DNA of 64,000 nucleotides from DASUPK01 sp963795665 (lineage in GTDB: Bacteria > Actinomycetota > Thermoleophilia > Solirubrobacterales > 70-9), in NCBI GenBank assembly GCA_963795665.1, contig CAWCIP010000005.1:124001-188000 (forward strand), given 5' to 3'. This document shows, piece after piece, positions 58,695-64,000 of the stretch. The position numbers were made by a program, and so were the translations under genes. The notes below the pieces were generated by a model, which made no database searches, was not told where the DNA came from, and was given only the letters and a program-made list of their open reading frames with translations. Positions within the stretch are counted from its first letter, which is position 1; each line of letters starts with the position of its first letter.

Positions 58695-59627
58695 ATGGCA
58701 ACTCGCAAGGAAGTCAAGAACCGGATCTCCTCCGTGAAGAACGTGCAGAAGATCACGCGGGCCATGGAGATGGTCGCCGCCGCGCGGCTGCGGCGGGCCG
58801 AGCAGCGGATCGACGCGCTGCGCCCCTACGCGCGCGAGCTCCGCAAGATGACCCGCGAGGTCGCGGAGGCCGCCGGCGTCGAGGCGCGCAACCTGCCCGT
58901 CCTCCAGGAGCACGAGGAGGAGCGCAACGTCGGCATCCTGCTGGTGACCGGCGACCGCGGCCTGGCCGGCTCGTTCAACTCCCAGATCATCCGCGCCGGG
59001 GTGCAGCTCCAGCGAGAGCTCTCGCAGGAGGGCAAGGAGGTCCGCTTCTCGATCGTCGGTCGCCGCGGCGTCTCGACGATGCGCTTCCGGGGCGAGGACC
59101 TGCACGGCGAGTACGTCGGCTTCACCGACCGTCCGGCGTTCGCCAACGCGAGGGAGATCGCTGACGCTCTGGTCGCCTCATATGTCGACAAGGACCTGAA
59201 CCGGGTCGACCTGATCTACAACCGGTATGTCTCGCCGCTCACCCAGTACGTGCGCCGGCAGACGCTGCTCCCGGTCCAGCAGGCCGATGTCTTCGGCGAG
59301 GGAGTGGAGGAGCTGACGCCGGATGAGCCGGAGGAGCTCGACGAGGGACTCGCCGAGGCCCACCGCAAGGCGCTCTGGGACTACGAGCCCGAGCCGGAGG
59401 AGCTGCTGGCGGAGCTGATTCCCGAGTACGCCCAGCTCAACGTCTACCGGGCGCTGCTCGAGTCCACCGCTTCAGAGCACGGCTCGCGCATGACAGCGAT
59501 GCGGAACGCCGCCGAGAACGCGAAGGACGTCATCTCGGACCTCACCCTGGAGATGAACCGGGTGCGGCAGGCTGAGATCACTCAGGAGATCCTCGAAGTC
59601 GTCGCGGGCGCCGAAGGCGTCTCGTAA
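58695..59627 (+). CDS. atpG: ATP synthase subunit gamma
   Basis: A 310-aa central rotor shaft. The N-terminal helix is KEVKNRISSVKNVQKITRAMEMVAAARLRRAEQR-like, the middle Rossmann-like part has GILLVTGDRGLAGSFNSQI, and the C-terminal helix is SRMTAMRNAAENAKDVISDLTLEMNRVRQAEITQEILEVV-like. An acidic insert (EELTPDEPEELDEGLAEA, about residues 200-225) is longer than in E. coli. It starts 3 bases after atpA. Confidence 0.97.
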   Translation: MATRKEVKNRISSVKNVQKITRAMEMVAAARLRRAEQRIDALRPYARELRKMTREVAEAAGVEARNLPVLQEHEEERNVGILLVTGDRGLAGSFNSQIIRAGVQLQRELSQEGKEVRFSIVGRRGVSTMRFRGEDLHGEYVGFTDRPAFANAREIADALVASYVDKDLNRVDLIYNRYVSPLTQYVRRQTLLPVQQADVFGEGVEELTPDEPEELDEGLAEAHRKALWDYEPEPEELLAELIPEYAQLNVYRALLESTASEHGSRMTAMRNAAENAKDVISDLTLEMNRVRQAEITQEILEVVAGAEGVS

Positions 59628-59652
59628 GAACTTGGAATAGAGAAGGAGACGA

Positions 59653-61158
<1,506 letters not shown>

Positions 61159-61161
61159 CCG

Positions 61162-61578
61162 ATGGCCGATCACAACGTCAGCGTTCGGGTTCTCACCCCG
61201 GAGGGCCAGGTCTTCGAGGGGGAGGTGGAGCAGCTCTCCACCCGCACCGCCGTGGGGGAGATCGGGATCCTGGCCAACCACGTCCCCGTGCTGGCGCGAC
61301 TTCGCCCGACGGAGCTTCGCCTCCATATGCCTGACGGGGACGTTCAGCGCTGGGCCCAGGCAGAGGGCTGGCTTCAGGTCTTCGCCAACCGGGCGACTGT
61401 GTTGGTTGGGGAGGCAGTACCGCCTGAGAGCCTCGACACGAGCGAGTTGCGCAACCGGATCGAGGATGCGGACGCCCGGCTGAGCGAGTCCGAGGAGGGC
61501 TCCGGGGCCCACACCCAGGCGCTGAAGGACAAGGAGCGCGCCGAGGCGTTCCTGGCCGTCGCCGGCGCTGAGTCCTAG
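61162..61578 (+). CDS. atpC: ATP synthase subunit epsilon
   Basis: A 138-aa subunit that contacts gamma and the c-ring and can inhibit ATPase activity. The beta-sandwich has SVRVLTPEGQVFEGEVEQLSTRTAVGEIGILANHVPVLARL and the two-helix C-terminus starts near PPESLDTSELRNRIEDADARL. It is the last gene of the atp operon (I-B-E-F-H-A-G-D-C order). The next gene starts 20 bases later and may be read through. Confidence 0.95.
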   Translation: MADHNVSVRVLTPEGQVFEGEVEQLSTRTAVGEIGILANHVPVLARLRPTELRLHMPDGDVQRWAQAEGWLQVFANRATVLVGEAVPPESLDTSELRNRIEDADARLSESEEGSGAHTQALKDKERAEAFLAVAGAES

Positions 61579-61597
61579 CGGCACCTAGCATCTCCCC

Positions 61598-62677
61598 ATG
61601 GACGAGCTGGCGCTCGCGCAGCGACTGATCGCCTTCGACACCTCCAACGCGGAGGGGCTGCGGCGCGCTGCCGAGTTCGTCGGCGGCTGGCTCGAGTCGA
61701 ACGACATCCAGGCGCAGCAGACCGAGTCTCGCGGGCTCCCGGTGACCAGGGCCGAGGTCGGCCCCGAGGACGCGCCGACCCTGGTCCTGCACGGCCATAT
61801 GGACGTGGTGCCCGGTGGCCTCGATCAGTTCGAGCCGCGGATCGACGGCGACCAGCTGGTCGGCCGCGGCGCCTATGACATGAAGGGCGCGCTGGCCGTG
61901 ATGCTGGTCGTTCTGCACGACCTCCGCGACCAGGAGGAGGTGCGCCTCAGGCTCGGGATCGTCTCCGACGAGGAATCGGAGGAGGAGCAGAACCGAGGCT
62001 CCGACGCGCTGGTTGCGAGCGGCTTCGTCGGCGACTTCGCGATCACCGGCGAGCCCACCAACCTCCAGGTCGGCGTGCAGGCGAAGGGCGTGCTGGCGGT
62101 CAGGCTGGAGGTGCAGGGCCGCTCGGCGCACGGCGCCACGCCGTGGCTCGGGGACAACGCGGTTGTGAAGGCGGTTGAGGTGTTCAGGGGCATCGAATCG
62201 CTACCGTTTGCGCGTCACAGCTCCGCCCTGTTCGACCGCCCCTCCATCAATCTCGGTCGGATCATGGGCGGCGACGCCCTGAACAAAGTGCCCGACACCT
62301 GCGTCATAGACGTCGATATCCGCTTCCTGCCGGATCAGGATCCAGATGAGATCCTCGGGCAGGTGAGCAGCCTGCCCGACACCCGGGTGCTCGCCACGTT
62401 CCGGCGCCCGCCCGCGGTGGTGGAGCCCGACTCGCCCTTCGTGCGCGGGCTCTGCGAGGCAGCGTCCCCCCATCATCCCGAGCGGGTGATGAGCGTCGGC
62501 CGCGACGGGGCCTCCGATGCGGTCTCCTTCCTCGCAGCCGGAGTCCCCGCTGTGGAGTTCGGCCCCATCGGCGACGGCCACCACGGTCCCGGCGAGTGGG
62601 TCTCGATCAGCTCGCTGCACAGCTACCGGCAGGCGCTCGAGGGCTTTGTCAAGAGCTTCCCCGGGATGATGGCGTGA
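61598..62677 (+). CDS. M20-family metallopeptidase (ArgE/DapE/CPG2-like)
   Basis: A 359-aa two-zinc amidohydrolase. Metal-site motifs are LVLHGHMDVVPGG, GRGAYDMKGALAVML, VSDEESEEEQNRGSDAL and AITGEPTNLQVGVQAKG. The lid domain begins VRLEVQGRSAHGATPWLGDNAV, and the last ligand region is GPIGDGHHGPGEWVSISSL. Substrates of this group include acetylornithine, succinyl-diaminopimelate and N-acyl amino acids; the sequence does not decide. The stop overlaps the LCP gene start in GTGA. Confidence 0.92.
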   Translation: MDELALAQRLIAFDTSNAEGLRRAAEFVGGWLESNDIQAQQTESRGLPVTRAEVGPEDAPTLVLHGHMDVVPGGLDQFEPRIDGDQLVGRGAYDMKGALAVMLVVLHDLRDQEEVRLRLGIVSDEESEEEQNRGSDALVASGFVGDFAITGEPTNLQVGVQAKGVLAVRLEVQGRSAHGATPWLGDNAVVKAVEVFRGIESLPFARHSSALFDRPSINLGRIMGGDALNKVPDTCVIDVDIRFLPDQDPDEILGQVSSLPDTRVLATFRRPPAVVEPDSPFVRGLCEAASPHHPERVMSVGRDGASDAVSFLAAGVPAVEFGPIGDGHHGPGEWVSISSLHSYRQALEGFVKSFPGMMA

Positions 62678-64000
62678 GCCCGGAGGGAAAGCCGGGCAAC
62701 GGCAACGGCGACGAGGACCAGCGGCCCGACGAGACCGAGGAGTACGAGCTCGGCAACGAGGTCCCGGAGGACGTCGATGACGAGGTGGAGCCTGACGACG
62801 AGGACGTCGACGAGGAAGAGCTCGACGAGGAAGAGCTCGACGACGAGGATGAAGAGCTCGACGACGAGGATGAAGAGCTCGATGAGGAGGACGAGCTCGA
62901 GCAGGTCGTCTCCGCCGAGACTCAGGAGTGGGACGGGCTGGAGGCCGCCGAGGCCGAGGCCGACGAGTCCACCCTGGTGGGTGCGGCGGCTGACCGCGTC
63001 AAGCGGGCCGGCTCCGCCATCACCTCCGGGTTCGAGAAGGTCGAGAAGGCGGCGGGGCCGAAGATCACCTCGGGCTTCAAGGCCGTGCGGAGCCACATCG
63101 GCTTTCCGCTCTGGCTGCGGTTCCTGACGGCGTCGTTCCTGATCGTCGGCTCGATCGCGGGTGCCACCTCGGCCAGCCTGATCCTCTACCTGTCCGACAT
63201 CGCAAACGCGCTCAAGAACCACAGCCGAGATTCAGGGTCTGGACCCGTTCCTGACGAAGACGACGAGCTCCGGGCCGCAGACGATCCTGATCATCGGCTC
63301 GGACAAGCGCAACCAGGCCATCAGCGGCAAGTTCGGCCTCTCCGACACGACGATGCTGCTGCGGCTCGATCCCGGACCGAGGGGCGATCGCGCTCCTCTC
63401 GCTTCCCCGCGACCTCAAGGTCGATATCCCCGGAGTCGGGACCGACAAGCTCAACGCCGCGTACTCGCTGGGCGGTCCCAAGCTCACCCTCCGGACCGTC
63501 AAGCAGCTCACCGGGATGCCGGTCAACCACCTCGTCAACGTCGACTTCACCGGCTTCGCCCGGGCGGTCAACGCGATCGGCTGCGTGTACGTCGACGTCG
63601 ACCGCCGCTACTACATCGCGCCGAATACGGGCACCTCCGAGATCAACCTGCAGCCCGGATATCAGGCGCTCTGCGGCTTCGACGCCCTCTCGTTCGCCCG
63701 GTACCGCCACACGGACAACGACATCGTCCGCGCCGCCCGCCAGCAGGCCTTCCTGCGAGAGGCGCGCGCGAAGGTGCCGCCGTCGCGGCTGATCGAGGAC
63801 CGCAAGAAGCTGGTCAAGATCTTCACGACCTACACCTCGTCGGACATCGGCTCAGCGGAGGAGATGCTTCAGGTGCTGAGGCTGTTCTTCGACCTGCGAG
63901 GCGCCCAGATCAAGGAGATCCATTTCAACGGCACGCTTGGCCCGTCTTACGTGACCGCCACCCCGGACGAGATCAAGACAGCGGTGAACCAGTTCCTGGG
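62674..64000 (+). CDS. LytR-CpsA-Psr family protein, two frameshifts, cut by window end
   Basis: LCP proteins transfer undecaprenyl-linked glycans to peptidoglycan outside the membrane. From GTG 62674 the protein has an acidic cytosolic domain (about 100 residues), a linker with AAADRVKRAGSAITSGFEKVEKA, and a membrane helix FLIVGSIAGATSASLILYL. The LCP core then requires a shift at the CC pair 63225-63226 and another at the G run 63381-63384. The three frames join to give ILIIGSDKRNQ, LLSLPRDLKVDIPG, KLNAAYSLGGPKLTLRTVKQLTG, NVDFTGFARAVNAIG and LSFARYRHTDNDIVRAARQQAFL, a normal LCP domain. Both shifts fit one extra base each, so base-calling error is likely. The C-terminus lies beyond the window. 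Confidence 0.88.
62809..62880 (+). repeat. tandem codon repeats in the acidic domain of the LCP gene
   Basis: A 15-bp unit (encoding DEEEL) occurs twice and is followed by a 21-bp unit (encoding DDEDEEL) occurring twice, with identical codons within each unit. Exact DNA repetition suggests recent slippage expansion of a charge-rich spacer. Confidence 0.8.

Overview
This 64-kb window is high-GC DNA from a bacterium that is probably an actinobacterium of the class Thermoleophilia (Solirubrobacterales/Gaiellales-like). The placement is an inference. It rests on a Mycobacterium-like GH57/GT4 glucan pair, frequent GTG and TTG starts, secreted proteins with CPAxTxVG modules, Lys/His-rich C-terminal tails, and P-x-P-A-L leaders. 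No tRNA, rRNA, CRISPR array, transposase or phage gene was seen.

Layout: 0-2.2 kb, end of a GH57 branching enzyme, a GT4 glucosyltransferase and a small membrane protein. 2.2-14.3 kb, a mixed region with a tailed secreted protein, acetyltransferase, mutase chaperone MeaB, acyl-CoA dehydrogenase with its HxlR regulator and operators, thioesterase, a tailed lectin-like secreted protein, leucyl aminopeptidase, thiolase, a HAD phosphatase and a GGDEF protein. 14.3-28.5 kb, a coenzyme-B12 mutase large subunit and its separate B12-binding subunit, a propeller-phosphoesterase, an ECF sigma/anti-sigma pair, etfBA plus ETF-quinone oxidoreductase, a broken cytochrome c lipoprotein, and a NarL-type two-component pair. 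28.5-32.1 kb, a sulfatase and a SnoaL-SnoaL-hydrolase operon behind paired palindromes. 32.2-47.4 kb, a housekeeping backbone (rpmE, yqhQ-like, prfA, prmC, tsaC, glyA) interrupted by three insertions: a two-component/ferredoxin/ApbE/heme-membrane redox module, an Nramp-related transporter, and an R2lox-TetR-SnoaL-SnoaL operon. 45.7-52 kb, envelope glycan genes (DUF354, sugar transferase, DUF3089, asnB, WecA-like). 51.9-54 kb, an ECF sigma system facing its likely target. 54.3-61.6 kb, the complete F-type ATP synthase operon. 61.6-64 kb, an M20 peptidase and an LCP-family protein cut by the window end.

How the genes work together: acyl-CoA dehydrogenase, thiolase, thioesterase, ETF and ETF-QO form a fatty-acyl or branched-chain catabolic route that feeds electrons to quinone. 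The mutase subunits and MeaB would rearrange its branched or odd-chain products. Mutase residues F82 and Q200 point to isobutyryl-CoA rather than methylmalonyl-CoA.

The most interesting unexplained signals are these. (1) A structured intergenic element of about 40-100 bp occurs four times, each time between convergent genes, and exactly at those convergent junctions that have room for it. (2) Back-to-back GGAAT-N16-CGTC ECF promoters drive an anti-sigma/sigma operon and, divergently, a secreted repeat protein. (3) A 32-bp box with an 11-bp direct repeat occurs twice, on both sides of a two-component/flavin/ferredoxin module. (4) An R2lox oxidase sits in an operon with TetR and two SnoaL-like proteins.

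Three genes (atpB, the cytochrome c lipoprotein and the LCP gene) carry frameshifts. The two in atpB and LCP include extra bases in C or G runs and look more like sequencing error than decay.
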